From Luteimonas saliphila (GTDB lineage Bacteria; Pseudomonadota; Gammaproteobacteria; Xanthomonadales; Xanthomonadaceae), in NCBI RefSeq assembly GCF_016774335.1, contig NZ_JAETWA010000042.1:323121-387120 (forward strand): 64,000 nucleotides of DNA, in the 5' to 3' direction. Of the stretch, positions 44,824-53,672 are shown piece by piece. The notes beneath the pieces are model-generated. The model was not told the DNA's origin and made no database searches. It saw only the letters and a program-made list of their open reading frames with translations. Position 1 is the stretch's first letter. Every line of letters starts with the position of its first letter. Made by a program: the position numbers and the translations under genes.

Positions 44824-45284
44824 CCACCGGGACGGGCTTCGCCGTGCGTCCGGTCGATCCGGTCGGGGATGCCGCCGACTGGGGGCGAATGCGCCTGGCG
44901 CTGTGGCCCGACGAGGCCGGCGTCGATTCGCCGGAGGAAATGCGGGCGGCGCTGCAGCCCGTCGCCGACAGCTGCGTGCTGCTGGCGGTCGCGACGGGTG
45001 GCGAGGCCGTCGGTTTCGCCGAGGCGCGGCGTCGCGTCGACTACGTCAACGGCACCGACTCCTCGCCGGTGGGATTCCTTGAAGGCTGGTACGTGGTGCC
45101 GGCCTGGCGCGGTCGAGGCGTGGGACGTGCGCTGGTCGCCGGCGTCGAAGCGTGGACACGCGCCATCGGCTGCCGCGAGCTGGCGTCCGACGCACTGCTC
45201 GACAATGCGCCGTCCCACGCTGCGCACGTGGGTTGCGGGTTCGAGGAGACCGAACGCGTGGTCTACTTCCGCAAGCGGCTCTAG
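44820..45284 (+). CDS. AAC(6')-type aminoglycoside N-acetyltransferase (GNAT)
   Basis: A 154-residue GNAT protein very like chromosomal AAC(6')-I enzymes of Stenotrophomonas: [41 protein letters not shown] (acetyl-CoA site RGRGVG) and the terminal [17 protein letters not shown] block. Such enzymes acetylate the 6'-amino group of aminoglycosides; whether this one confers resistance is unknown. The GTG start at 44820 overlaps the pdxH stop, so it is translated with a housekeeping gene rather than carried on a mobile element. Confidence 0.85.
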   Translation: MTTGTGFAVRPVDPVGDAADWGRMRLALWPDEAGVDSPEEMRAALQPVADSCVLLAVATGGEAVGFAEARRRVDYVNGTDSSPVGFLEGWYVVPAWRGRGVGRALVAGVEAWTRAIGCRELASDALLDNAPSHAAHVGCGFEETERVVYFRKRL

Positions 45285-45285
45285 C

Positions 45286-46083
45286 GTGGGCCCGCGCCGC
45301 ATCGTCTGCCTCACCGAGGAACCCACCGAAGTCCTCTACGCGCTGGGCGAACAGGACCGCATCGTCGGCATCAGCGGCTTCACCGTGCGCCCGCCGCAGG
45401 CGCGCAGGGAGAAGCCGAAGGTCAGCGCCTTCACCAGCGCGAAGATCGATGCCATCCTCGCGCTCGAGCCGGACTTCGTGGTCGGCTTCTCCGACATCCA
45501 GGCCGACATCGCCGCGGCGCTGGTGCGGCGCGGCGTCGAGGTCTGGATCGCCAACCACCGCAGCGTCCAGGGGATTCTCGACTACGTCCGCCGGCTGGGC
45601 GCGCTGGTCGGAGTCGCTGCGCGGGCCGACGCGTATGCGGGCGAGCTGGAGGCGGGACTGGAGCGAATCGCGAAGGGGGCCGCGACCCTGCCGGTGCGGC
45701 CCAAGGTCTACTTCGAGGAGTGGGACGAGCCGCTGATCGCCGGCATCGGCTGGGTGGCCGAACTGGTCCGGATCGCCGGCGGCGACGACGTGTTCCCCGA
45801 CCTGTCGGCCGAGCCGCTGGCGAAGGCGCGCATCCTCGCCAGCGGCGACCCGGTGGTCGAGTGCGCCCCGGACATCATCCTGGCGTCGTGGTGCGGCAAG
45901 AAGTTCCGGCCGGGGAAGGTCGCCGCGCGCCCCGGCTGGGACACGATCCCGGCGGTGCGCGATGGCGAACTGCACGAGATCAGGTCGCCGCTGATCCTGC
46001 AGCCCGGCCCCGCGGCGTTGACCGATGGCGTGGGCGCGATCGCCGCGATCATCCGCCGCTGGGCGCAAGCACCTCGCGGCTGA
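45286..46083 (+). CDS. BtuF-like cobalamin-binding protein without signal peptide
   Basis: A 265-residue class III solute-binding fold (RIVCLTEEPTEVLYALG, DRIVGISGFT, DAILALEPDFVVGFS, VYFEEWDEPLIAGIGWVAEL) of the cobalamin/haemin group. The N-terminus begins directly with the first strand, with no signal peptide at the GTG chosen, and no BtuC/BtuD genes are adjacent. It may be cytoplasmic, or a longer start inside the preceding gene may exist. Its 3' end overlaps the convergent lipoprotein gene by 35 bases. Confidence 0.82.
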   Translation: MGPRRIVCLTEEPTEVLYALGEQDRIVGISGFTVRPPQARREKPKVSAFTSAKIDAILALEPDFVVGFSDIQADIAAALVRRGVEVWIANHRSVQGILDYVRRLGALVGVAARADAYAGELEAGLERIAKGAATLPVRPKVYFEEWDEPLIAGIGWVAELVRIAGGDDVFPDLSAEPLAKARILASGDPVVECAPDIILASWCGKKFRPGKVAARPGWDTIPAVRDGELHEIRSPLILQPGPAALTDGVGAIAAIIRRWAQAPRG

Positions 46084-46543
46084 AGCGCAGCATCGCGGGC
46101 GCGTCGATGCCCTCGCGCCGGACCGTGATCTCGAATGCCAGCGTGTCCGGCGGCGTCACCCGTACCGTGCCCACGTAGTCGACGAAGCCGTCGCTGCGCA
46201 CTTCGCGCATCGCGATGTCCTGCCAGGCGCCCCGCAGATCGCGCGCGCGGGCGGACACCTGCGCCGGGACCGAGACCTCGTTCCCGGTCGGGCCCTGGCG
46301 CACACCGACCAGCAGCAATTGGGCGTCACGGGCGCGATCGACGCCGTAGCGCTCGGAGATGGCGGGGCTCAACGCTGCGGTCGGCGCGAGGCTGGCGTGG
46401 ATCCGGGTATCGCCGACCTGCAGTTCGGCCGGCTGGCGCGCAGCCTCGGCGTGCGCGGCGAGGTCGGCGCGTGCGGACGGATCGACGCCGCAGGCCGCGA
46501 GCGCGGCCAGCGCCAACGGCAGGCCCAGGCGAGCCCCGCGCAT
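46049..46543 (-). CDS. DUF4426-like lipoprotein
   Basis: A 164-residue probable lipoprotein (LAALAAC lipobox) with a beta-rich body ending DTLAFEITVRREGIDAPAMLRFSREV. Its position immediately after proC matches DUF4426 proteins found downstream of proC in other gammaproteobacteria. The ATG at 46543 starts the signal peptide; an ATG at 46561 overlapping proC is also possible. Confidence 0.7.
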   Translation of the reverse strand: MRGARLGLPLALAALAACGVDPSARADLAAHAEAARQPAELQVGDTRIHASLAPTAALSPAISERYGVDRARDAQLLLVGVRQGPTGNEVSVPAQVSARARDLRGAWQDIAMREVRSDGFVDYVGTVRVTPPDTLAFEITVRREGIDAPAMLRFSREVLAPSGG

Positions 46544-46553
46544 CGCCGGCGGC

Positions 46554-47399
46554 TCAGTCATTGGCGGCGGACAGTTCGCCGCCGCGCCGGGTCGCCGCCC
46601 GGATCGCGCGCGCCACCAGCGCGCGGAAGCCGCCAGCCTCGAAGGTCTCGATCGCGGCCTGGGTGGTGCCGTTGGGCGAGGTGACCCGCCGCCGCAGTTC
46701 CGACGGCGGCTCGCCGGACTCGGTGAGCATGCGGGCCGCGCCGAGGATGGTCTGCGACGCCAGCGTGCGCGCGGCCGCGGCCGGCAGACCTTCTGCGATC
46801 GCCGCCTCCTCCATCGCTTCGGCCAGCAGGAAGACGTAGGCCGGGCCGCTGCCGGACGTGCCGGTCACCGCGTCCATCAGCGCTTCGTCGTCGATCCAGA
46901 CGGTCGCACCGGCACTGGCGAGCAGGCGTTCGGCACTAGCCCGCCCGCCGGCGTCGACCTGCGCATTGGCGTACAGCCCGGTGACCCCGGCCCCCAGCAG
47001 GGCGGGGGTATTGGGCATCGAACGCACGACCGCCGTCGCGCCGCCCAGCCAGCGCTGCAGTTGCATCGAGGTGATGCCGGCGGCGATCGAGATCACCAGG
47101 GGGCCGCCTGCCTGCGCGGTACCGGCCAGTCCGGCGCACACCTCGCGCATGACCTGCGGCTTGACCGCGAACACCCAGGTGCCGGCGCCCTCCACCGCCT
47201 CGGCGGCGGCGGCGAAGGCGCGTACGCCGAAATCCGCCGCCAGCGCATCGCGCGCCTGTGCGTTGGGATCGGCCACGCGGATCGTGGCGGGGTCGGTACC
47301 GGCGGCGACCAGGCCACCGACCAGGCTGCGGGCCATGTTGCCGCCGCCGACGAAGGCGACGGATCCGGAAGCAACGGGGATGGACTTTGCCGAAGGCAT
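46554..47399 (-). CDS. proC: Pyrroline-5-carboxylate reductase
   Basis: Last step of proline synthesis. The 281-residue product has the NAD(P) motif VAFVGGGNMARSLVGGL, FAVKPQVM, VRSMPNTPALLGAGVTGLYAN and the C-terminal signature SGSGPAYVFLLAEAMEEAA...VTSPNGTTQAAI. ATG 47399 gives the family N-terminus. Confidence 0.96.
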   Translation of the reverse strand: MPSAKSIPVASGSVAFVGGGNMARSLVGGLVAAGTDPATIRVADPNAQARDALAADFGVRAFAAAAEAVEGAGTWVFAVKPQVMREVCAGLAGTAQAGGPLVISIAAGITSMQLQRWLGGATAVVRSMPNTPALLGAGVTGLYANAQVDAGGRASAERLLASAGATVWIDDEALMDAVTGTSGSGPAYVFLLAEAMEEAAIAEGLPAAAARTLASQTILGAARMLTESGEPPSELRRRVTSPNGTTQAAIETFEAGGFRALVARAIRAATRRGGELSAAND

Positions 47400-47814
47400 G
47401 GACCTCGGATCCGGGCGGGAGAGGGTGCCCACCCTACCGCGTCCGCGGCCGCCGCGGCCAACGCAGCCGGGCCGCTCGCCGTCGCGCATCGGGTACTGCG
47501 CCGGATCCGAAGCCGATGGCGGGCACGCGTCGGGGGTTCCACCGCCGATCATCGGAGCGAGGGGGCGTGGCGTCGGCAGCCGCCAGCATGGACCGGGCTG
47601 CCATCGGGAATTGGCCCGGCCGGGCTGCCGGGTACGTTTCAACTCCTTGCAGGACCTCGTGCAGGACGCGTGCCCGCAACTCCGGATATCCAATTGAAAG
47701 GGCTGGAATTGTGATCCGCGTACAGGGCTATACTGCCGGCCGGGGATAGGCTGTCGCCAGCGGTTCGTGGCGCGCGGCCGCATCACGTTACATTGCAGTG
47801 CCAGGGGAGCATGC
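47400..47814. other. 415-base gap between divergent proC and pilT
   Basis: No convincing gene is seen. A TATACT (47729-47734) about 80 bases before pilT is the best -10 candidate, without a well-spaced -35. The small open frames here have no coding character. Confidence 0.5.
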
Positions 47815-48852
47815 ATGGATATCGCCGAACTGTTGGCGTTCTCGGTCAAGAACAAGGCCTCCGACCTCCATCTGTCGGCGGGGTTGCCGCCGATGATCCG
47901 GGTCGACGGCGATGTGCGCCGGATCAACATTCCGGCGCTCGAGCACAAGCAGGTGCACGCGCTGGTCTACGACATCATGTCGGACAAGCAGCGTCGTGAC
48001 TTCGAAGAATTCCTCGAAACCGACTTCTCGTTCGAGATCCCCGGCCTGGCGCGGTTCCGCGTCAACGCGTTCAACCAGAACCGTGGCGCGGGCGCGGTGT
48101 TCCGTACCATTCCCTCCGAGGTGCTCAGCCTCGAGGACCTGGGCTGCCCGCCGATCTTCCGCGAACTGATCGAGCAGCCGCAGGGCCTGATCCTGGTGAC
48201 CGGCCCGACCGGCTCGGGCAAGTCGACCACGCTGGCGGCGATGATCGACCACATCAACAAGAACGAGTACGGGCACATCCTCACCATCGAGGATCCCATC
48301 GAGTTCGTGCACAACTCGCAGAAGTGCCTGATCAACCAGCGCGAGGTGCATCGCGACACCCACGGTTTCAGCGAGGCGCTGCGCTCGGCGCTGCGCGAGG
48401 ATCCGGACATCATCCTGGTCGGCGAACTGCGCGATCTGGAGACGATCCGGCTGGCCCTGACCGCCGCGGAAACCGGACACCTGGTGTTCGGCACCCTGCA
48501 TACCAGTTCGGCGGCCAAGACCGTGGACCGCATCATCGACGTGTTCCCCGCCGGCGAGAAGCCGATGGTGCGCTCGATGCTGTCGGAGTCCCTGCGCGCG
48601 GTGATCTCGCAGGCGCTGCTGAAGAAGGTCGGCGGCGGGCGCACCGCGGCCTGGGAAATCATGGTCGGCATTCCCGCGATCCGCAACCTGATCCGCGAGG
48701 ACAAGGTCGCGCAGATGTACTCGTCGATCCAGACCGGCCAGCAGCACGGCATGATGACCCTCGACCAGCATCTCCAGGACCTGGTCAAGCGCGGCATGGT
48801 CACGCGCCAGCAGGCGAAGGAATACGCGAAGGAGAAGCGGTTGTTCGAGTGA
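47815..48852 (+). CDS. pilT: Type IV pilus retraction ATPase PilT
   Basis: Hexameric motor that depolymerises type IV pili at the inner membrane. The 345-residue product has the KNKASDLHLSAG N-terminus, Walker A GPTGSGKST, Asp box ILTIEDPIEF, Walker B DIILVGELRD, His box LHTSSA and the AIRNLIREDK retraction signature. The ATG at 47815 follows AGGGGAG. Confidence 0.97.
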   Translation: MDIAELLAFSVKNKASDLHLSAGLPPMIRVDGDVRRINIPALEHKQVHALVYDIMSDKQRRDFEEFLETDFSFEIPGLARFRVNAFNQNRGAGAVFRTIPSEVLSLEDLGCPPIFRELIEQPQGLILVTGPTGSGKSTTLAAMIDHINKNEYGHILTIEDPIEFVHNSQKCLINQREVHRDTHGFSEALRSALREDPDIILVGELRDLETIRLALTAAETGHLVFGTLHTSSAAKTVDRIIDVFPAGEKPMVRSMLSESLRAVISQALLKKVGGGRTAAWEIMVGIPAIRNLIREDKVAQMYSSIQTGQQHGMMTLDQHLQDLVKRGMVTRQQAKEYAKEKRLFE

Positions 48853-48858
48853 ACGGCC

Positions 48859-48983
48859 GTGATTGGTGATTGGTGATTCGTGATTCGTGATTCATAAAGC
48901 CGCGGTTCTGATGAAGTGGAGTGGTGGGTACGGAAAAGGGGCAAGTCGCTTTTTCGAATCACCAATCACCAATCACGAATCAC
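48859..48983. repeat. Inverted heptamer arrays between pilT and pilU
   Basis: Five head-to-tail GTGATTS heptamers (48859-48893) face four complementary heptamers (48956-48983), sharing a perfect 22-base match that could fold into a long stem around a 62-base loop. It fills nearly the whole pilT-pilU gap. Confidence 0.9.
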
Positions 48984-49002
48984 GGCTTCGCAGGAGCCGC
49001 AA

Positions 49003-50133
49003 ATGAGCAGCATCGACTTCACCTCGTTCCTCAAGCTGATGGCGCACCAGAAGGCGTCGGACCTGTTCATCACCGCCGGCATGCCGCCGTCGATGAAGGT
49101 CCACGGCAAGATCTCGCCGATCACCCAGAATCCGCTGACGCCCCAGCAGTCGCGCGACCTGGTGCTCAACGTGATGTCGCCGCCGCAGCGCGAGGAATTC
49201 GAGAAGACCCACGAGTGCAATTTCGCGATCGGCGTCGCCGGGGTCGGCCGCTTCCGCGTCTCGTGCTTCTACCAGCGCAACCAGGTGGGCATGGTGCTGC
49301 GCCGGATCGAGACCAAGATCCCGACGGTGGAGGAGCTCAACCTGCCGCCGATCATCAAGACGCTGGCGATGACCAAGCGGGGCATCATCATCTTCGTCGG
49401 CGCCACCGGCACCGGCAAGTCGACCTCGCTGGCGGCGATGATCGGCTACCGCAACCAGAACTCCACCGGCCACATCATCACCATCGAGGACCCGATCGAG
49501 TTCGTGCACAAGCACGAGGGCTGCATCATCACCCAGCGCGAGGTCGGCATCGACACCGACAGCTGGGACAACGCCCTGAAGAACACCCTGCGCCAGGCGC
49601 CGGACGTGATCATGATCGGCGAGGTGCGCACCCGCGAGGGCATGGACCATGCGATCGCCTTCGCCGAGACCGGCCACCTGGTGTTGTGCACCCTGCATGC
49701 CAACAACGCCAACCAGGCGATGGACCGGATCATCAACTTCTTCCCCGAGGACCGTCGCGGCCAGCTGCTGATGGACCTTTCGCTCAACCTCAAGGGCGTG
49801 GTCGCGCAGCAGCTGATCCCGACACCCGACGGCAAGGGCCGGCGCGTGGCGATGGAGATCCTGCTCGGCACGCCGCTGGTGCAGGACTACATCCGCGACG
49901 GCGAGATCCACAAGCTCAAAGAGGTGATGAAGGAATCCACCAATCTGGGCATGAAGACCTTCGACCAGGCCCTGTTCGAGCTGTACCAGGCCGGCGAGAT
50001 CTCCTACGAGGACGCCCTGCGCTTCGCCGATTCGCAGAACGAGGTCCGGCTCAGGATCAAGCTCGCCCAGGGCGGAGACGCGCGCACCCTGTCGCAGGGG
50101 CTGGACGGGGTGGAGATCGCCGAGGCGCGCTAG
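49003..50133 (+). CDS. pilU: PilT-like accessory retraction ATPase PilU
   Basis: PilT paralogue that assists retraction under load. The 376-residue product has Walker A GATGTGKST, IITIEDPIEFVHKHEGCIITQREVG, Walker B DVIMIGEVRTREGMDHA and a longer C-terminus than PilT. CAGGAG precedes the ATG by eight bases. It lies downstream of pilT across the heptamer inverted repeat. Confidence 0.96.
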   Translation: MSSIDFTSFLKLMAHQKASDLFITAGMPPSMKVHGKISPITQNPLTPQQSRDLVLNVMSPPQREEFEKTHECNFAIGVAGVGRFRVSCFYQRNQVGMVLRRIETKIPTVEELNLPPIIKTLAMTKRGIIIFVGATGTGKSTSLAAMIGYRNQNSTGHIITIEDPIEFVHKHEGCIITQREVGIDTDSWDNALKNTLRQAPDVIMIGEVRTREGMDHAIAFAETGHLVLCTLHANNANQAMDRIINFFPEDRRGQLLMDLSLNLKGVVAQQLIPTPDGKGRRVAMEILLGTPLVQDYIRDGEIHKLKEVMKESTNLGMKTFDQALFELYQAGEISYEDALRFADSQNEVRLRIKLAQGGDARTLSQGLDGVEIAEAR

Positions 50134-50373
50134 CATTCCCTCGCGAGGTTCCGGTTCGCCGCGTGTTTGAACGTGCGCCCGGCCTCGCACGGCGGCGATA
50201 GCGGGTCGTATCGATGCTGACGATTTCCGTCCAGCCGGCCTTGCCGGGGCGAGCGGGCTTGCATATTCCCTGCGTTTACAATGAATCATGCGCTCCCGCA
50301 GCCGGCAGGCGCAGGGTCCGACGGACTGCGTCCTGTCGGCCGGATTGGTGAGCCTCATCAGATCGGAAGAGGT

Positions 50374-52479
50374 ATGGGTCAGAGCGTACAGGAAGCGTGG
50401 GTGCGACTTGCCGGCCAGATGCAGGCATGGTCCCGGTGGCGTTCTCATGGCCTGGCGCTGCTGGCGCTGTTTGTCGCCAGCTGCGTCCTCCTGTACGGGC
50501 TGTTTTCTGCCGCGTCACGGGATACCGGCATCCGCATGACGATCGTTTCCGCCGAAGCGGGATTCGCGCAATGGTTCTTTGATAGCGGCAATGGCTACTC
50601 GGAAGCCGAGTCCGTGAAAGCAACCTATCCTCGCGGGCGATCGGATCTCTGGTTCGCTGTACCACCCGGGACCTACCGCAGCCTCAGGTTCGATCCGTCT
50701 GCTGGCGACGGACCCATCACCATCGTAGACCTGACGCTCACCGGCGATATCCCTGGCGCCGGAGGAGTATCGCCAAGCCTCGACTCGCTGGTGGCCAGGA
50801 AGAACGTTGCATTGGCATCCCGCACCGCCTCCGGACTGCAGGTGGTCCCGACGAAGGGGACGAACGATGTCCAGCTTGGCCTGAACCCTTCGGTGCCGTT
50901 GGAGATGCGTGGACAGGGCGTTTCCACAGCGTCGATCCTCCAGTCCGCCGTCCCGCTCGCCCTGCTGCTTTTCCTCTCGCTGTTCGTGATGCGTCGCTGC
51001 GGCGTACGCATGATCGTCGTGTCCGGGCTCGCGGCATCACTCGCCCTTATCGTGACGATGGGCGCCCTGAGCCCGGAAGGCCAGCCGCTGCACCCGGACG
51101 AGGGGCTGCACGTGGCGAATTTCCAGTACTACCTGAGCCATGTCTGGCCGCCGGCGGCGCACGATCCCAGGATCGTGCCTGTCCTTCAGTCGTCGGTCTG
51201 GGGCATTGCGTACCTCAACTCGTACGACGTTGTCTATTTCATCGCGGGACATCTCATGTCTCCGTTCGAGCAAATGCTTGGTTCTCCGACCGCCGCGGGA
51301 CGCGCGTTCCAGAATGTGCTTTGGCTGGCGCTGCTGCTCATGGCCGCCTTCCGACGGACGTGGGCTCTTCCGATATCGGCGGTACTGGTCACCCCCCAGG
51401 CCTGGTATGTTTTCAGCTACTTCAATGGGGATGCGTTCCCCTTCTTCGTTTCGATGTGTGCGGTGGCGCTCGCCTGCGACCATGGTCGCGGAGTCAATCG
51501 GTTCCTGCGCGAAGGACGCATGAACCCGTCGATGGTCGCTTTTTGTCTCTGCATCGGGATGCTGGTGGTGTCCAAGGCCAACTATTACCCAGTGGCCATG
51601 ACTGCATTCCTCTGGCTCTCGGCCAGCCACTTGCGGTTGCGCTGGGTGGAACTGGTTGCCGTGATCGTGGCCGTTGGTGCGCTTGGCGCCGCGAGTATGC
51701 TCGGCGATTGGCCCCTGCCAGGTGCTCCGTTCCTAAGCGATGTCCTGCCGTGGCTTGGCCTGGCGTGCGCGGCCATCGCTGCGGCCAGTTTGTTGTTGCG
51801 AAGCAGGAAAGATCCCTCGACGCGGACGACCATCATTCGTTTCATGGTGCTGGCGGTGCTGGCGATCGGATTTGCGGCGCCAAGGATCGTTAACGATCTC
51901 TGGATCAATGGTGGACCAGATGCCAAGGCGGCCACCCTCACGCAGATGACCGAGCGTTACGCAGCCGAGAAGTTCAAGCCGTCCGCGATCGACGCGGGCG
52001 AGGGACACCCTGGACTCCGGTTCGCTCAGAAGGGGATTTCGTTGCCGGACATGGTGTTCGGCCAACGGCAGTGGCTGAGCACGTCGCTGAAGAGCGCGTT
52101 CGGTACCTATGGCAACATGAAGATATGGGCCCCTGAAGCCCTGTATCTGCTGTTTTTGAGCTCCTTGGGCGCCCTGTTGCTAGTCTCATCGTGGGTGATG
52201 GTATGGCGCCAGGGGGCGCTAGCCGCGAAACAGGTTGGGATCGTGCTGGGTACGGCTTTCGTTGTCATGCTCAGCGCAGCCTTGTTTAGCTGGCTATACG
52301 CATTCCAGGCGCAGGGACGGTACCTGCTTCCGATCGTGCCGATGCTCGGATTTGTGATCGCGATGGGTATGCGGGCCATGCCCGGGGTCATGAAGCCGCT
52401 GCTGGTATGGATGCTGGTTTTGTCGGTGCTGTCGTTCGCGTGTATTGGTCTGCCCGGTATCGCAGCTCGTGTGGGCTGA
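50374..52479 (+). CDS. DUF2142-family polytopic membrane protein
   Basis: A 701-residue inner-membrane protein with an N-terminal helix, a periplasmic domain (about residues 50-190) and about ten further helices, matching the DUF2142 glycosyltransferase-like family often found in O-antigen loci. It has the PDEGLHVANFQYYLSH motif typical of GT-C folds (acidic residues after a helix). Likely a lipid-linked-sugar glycosyltransferase or polymerase. GC is clearly lower than the flanks. The ATG at 50374 has GGAAGAGG upstream; an ATG at 50281 would add 31 unlikely residues. Confidence 0.8.
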   Translation: MGQSVQEAWVRLAGQMQAWSRWRSHGLALLALFVASCVLLYGLFSAASRDTGIRMTIVSAEAGFAQWFFDSGNGYSEAESVKATYPRGRSDLWFAVPPGTYRSLRFDPSAGDGPITIVDLTLTGDIPGAGGVSPSLDSLVARKNVALASRTASGLQVVPTKGTNDVQLGLNPSVPLEMRGQGVSTASILQSAVPLALLLFLSLFVMRRCGVRMIVVSGLAASLALIVTMGALSPEGQPLHPDEGLHVANFQYYLSHVWPPAAHDPRIVPVLQSSVWGIAYLNSYDVVYFIAGHLMSPFEQMLGSPTAAGRAFQNVLWLALLLMAAFRRTWALPISAVLVTPQAWYVFSYFNGDAFPFFVSMCAVALACDHGRGVNRFLREGRMNPSMVAFCLCIGMLVVSKANYYPVAMTAFLWLSASHLRLRWVELVAVIVAVGALGAASMLGDWPLPGAPFLSDVLPWLGLACAAIAAASLLLRSRKDPSTRTTIIRFMVLAVLAIGFAAPRIVNDLWINGGPDAKAATLTQMTERYAAEKFKPSAIDAGEGHPGLRFAQKGISLPDMVFGQRQWLSTSLKSAFGTYGNMKIWAPEALYLLFLSSLGALLLVSSWVMVWRQGALAAKQVGIVLGTAFVVMLSAALFSWLYAFQAQGRYLLPIVPMLGFVIAMGMRAMPGVMKPLLVWMLVLSVLSFACIGLPGIAARVG

Positions 52480-52520
52480 GTGCTCCTAGCCATGGACGTA
52501 AGACGTCCGCGACCGTGGGG

Positions 52521-53672
52521 TCAGTCCGCAACCTGCTCGGATGCGGCGTCCGCGAGACCCTTGTCGCAAGCGGCGAGGACCGTATCGAACTGGGATTCGA
52601 TTCCCACCCAAAGTGGGAGCCTCACCAGCCGATCGCTGATGCGGTTGGTGACATCAAGGCTGCCGTGTGCCCGTCCGTACTTCATACCTGCGGGTGTGGA
52701 GTGCAGCGGGACGTAATGGAAGACCGCGAGCACGCCCGATTCCTTCATTGAGGCAATGAACGCCTGCCGACGCGAAAGCGACGGCAACAAGAGGTAGTAG
52801 AGGTGGGCGTTGTGTCCGCAGTGGGTGGGGATGATCGGGCGTCTCACCAGCCCAGAGGCTTCATGTTCGGCCGCCCACTCGTGATAGGCAGTCCAGATGG
52901 ACAGGCGTCGTCGGGTGAGTTCCTCGATATCCTCGAGCTGCGCAAGGAGGAATGCCGCCGTGAGTTCGCTCGGCAGGTAGGAGGAGCCGACGTCAATCCA
53001 TGTGTACTTGTCTATCTGTCCCCTGAAAAACCGGCTCCTGTTGGTTCCCTTTTCGCGGATAATCTCGGCGCGGTCCACTAGCCGGGCGTCGTTGATCAGA
53101 AGCGCGCCTCCCTCGCCGGAGATCGCGTTCTTCGTTTCGTGGAAACTCAGGCATCCAAGGGTGCCAATCGATCCCAGAGGCTTCCCGCGGTAGCTCGAAC
53201 GGATTCCCTGCGCCGCGTCCTCGACGACCGCAAGTCCATATTTTCCGGCGACCGCCATGATCGCGTCCATCTCGCAGGCCACCCCCGCGTAATGCACGAC
53301 GCAGATGGCCTTGGTTCGCGGGGTGATCGCGGCCTCGATCAGGTTCTCGTCGAGGTTGAGGGTATCCTCGCGGATGTCGACGAACACCGGTACGGCACCC
53401 CTCAGGACGAAAGCATTGGCTGTCGACACGAATGTGTAAGACGGCATGATCACCTCGTCGCCCTGAGCCAGGTTCAGCAACAGCGCGGCCATTTCGAGCG
53501 ATGCCGTGCACGAGTGGGTCAATAGCGCCTTGCACGAGCCGATGTCGCGCTCCAGCAGGTGATGGCACTTCCTGGTGAACACGCCGTCCCCGGACAGGTG
53601 CATGTTTCTGCAGGCTTCCTCGATGTACGTGAGTTCGCGCCCCGTGGTATAGGGTCGATTGAAAGGAATCAT
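52521..53672 (-). CDS. wecE: dTDP-4-amino-4,6-dideoxygalactose transaminase
   Basis: PLP aminotransferase making dTDP-Fuc4N from dTDP-4-keto-6-deoxyglucose. The 383-residue product closely follows WecE/RffA: MIPFNRPYTTGRELTYI, SCTASLEMAALLL, GDEVIMPSYTFVSTANAFVLRG, the PLP lysine in FHETKNAISGEGGALL, REKGTNRSRFFRGQIDKYTW. AAGGAA precedes the ATG. It is the last gene of the leftward glycan operon; no rmlA/rmlB are in the window. Confidence 0.93.
   Translation of the reverse strand: MIPFNRPYTTGRELTYIEEACRNMHLSGDGVFTRKCHHLLERDIGSCKALLTHSCTASLEMAALLLNLAQGDEVIMPSYTFVSTANAFVLRGAVPVFVDIREDTLNLDENLIEAAITPRTKAICVVHYAGVACEMDAIMAVAGKYGLAVVEDAAQGIRSSYRGKPLGSIGTLGCLSFHETKNAISGEGGALLINDARLVDRAEIIREKGTNRSRFFRGQIDKYTWIDVGSSYLPSELTAAFLLAQLEDIEELTRRRLSIWTAYHEWAAEHEASGLVRRPIIPTHCGHNAHLYYLLLPSLSRRQAFIASMKESGVLAVFHYVPLHSTPAGMKYGRAHGSLDVTNRISDRLVRLPLWVGIESQFDTVLAACDKGLADAASEQVAD

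Noticed and set aside
47434-47679. An 81-codon minus-strand frame upstream of proC
   Set aside because: No ribosome binding site and no natural composition; likely noise.
50259-50282. TTGCAT and TACAAT as a promoter for the DUF2142 gene
   Set aside because: The spacing is about 12 bases, too short for a sigma-70 promoter.
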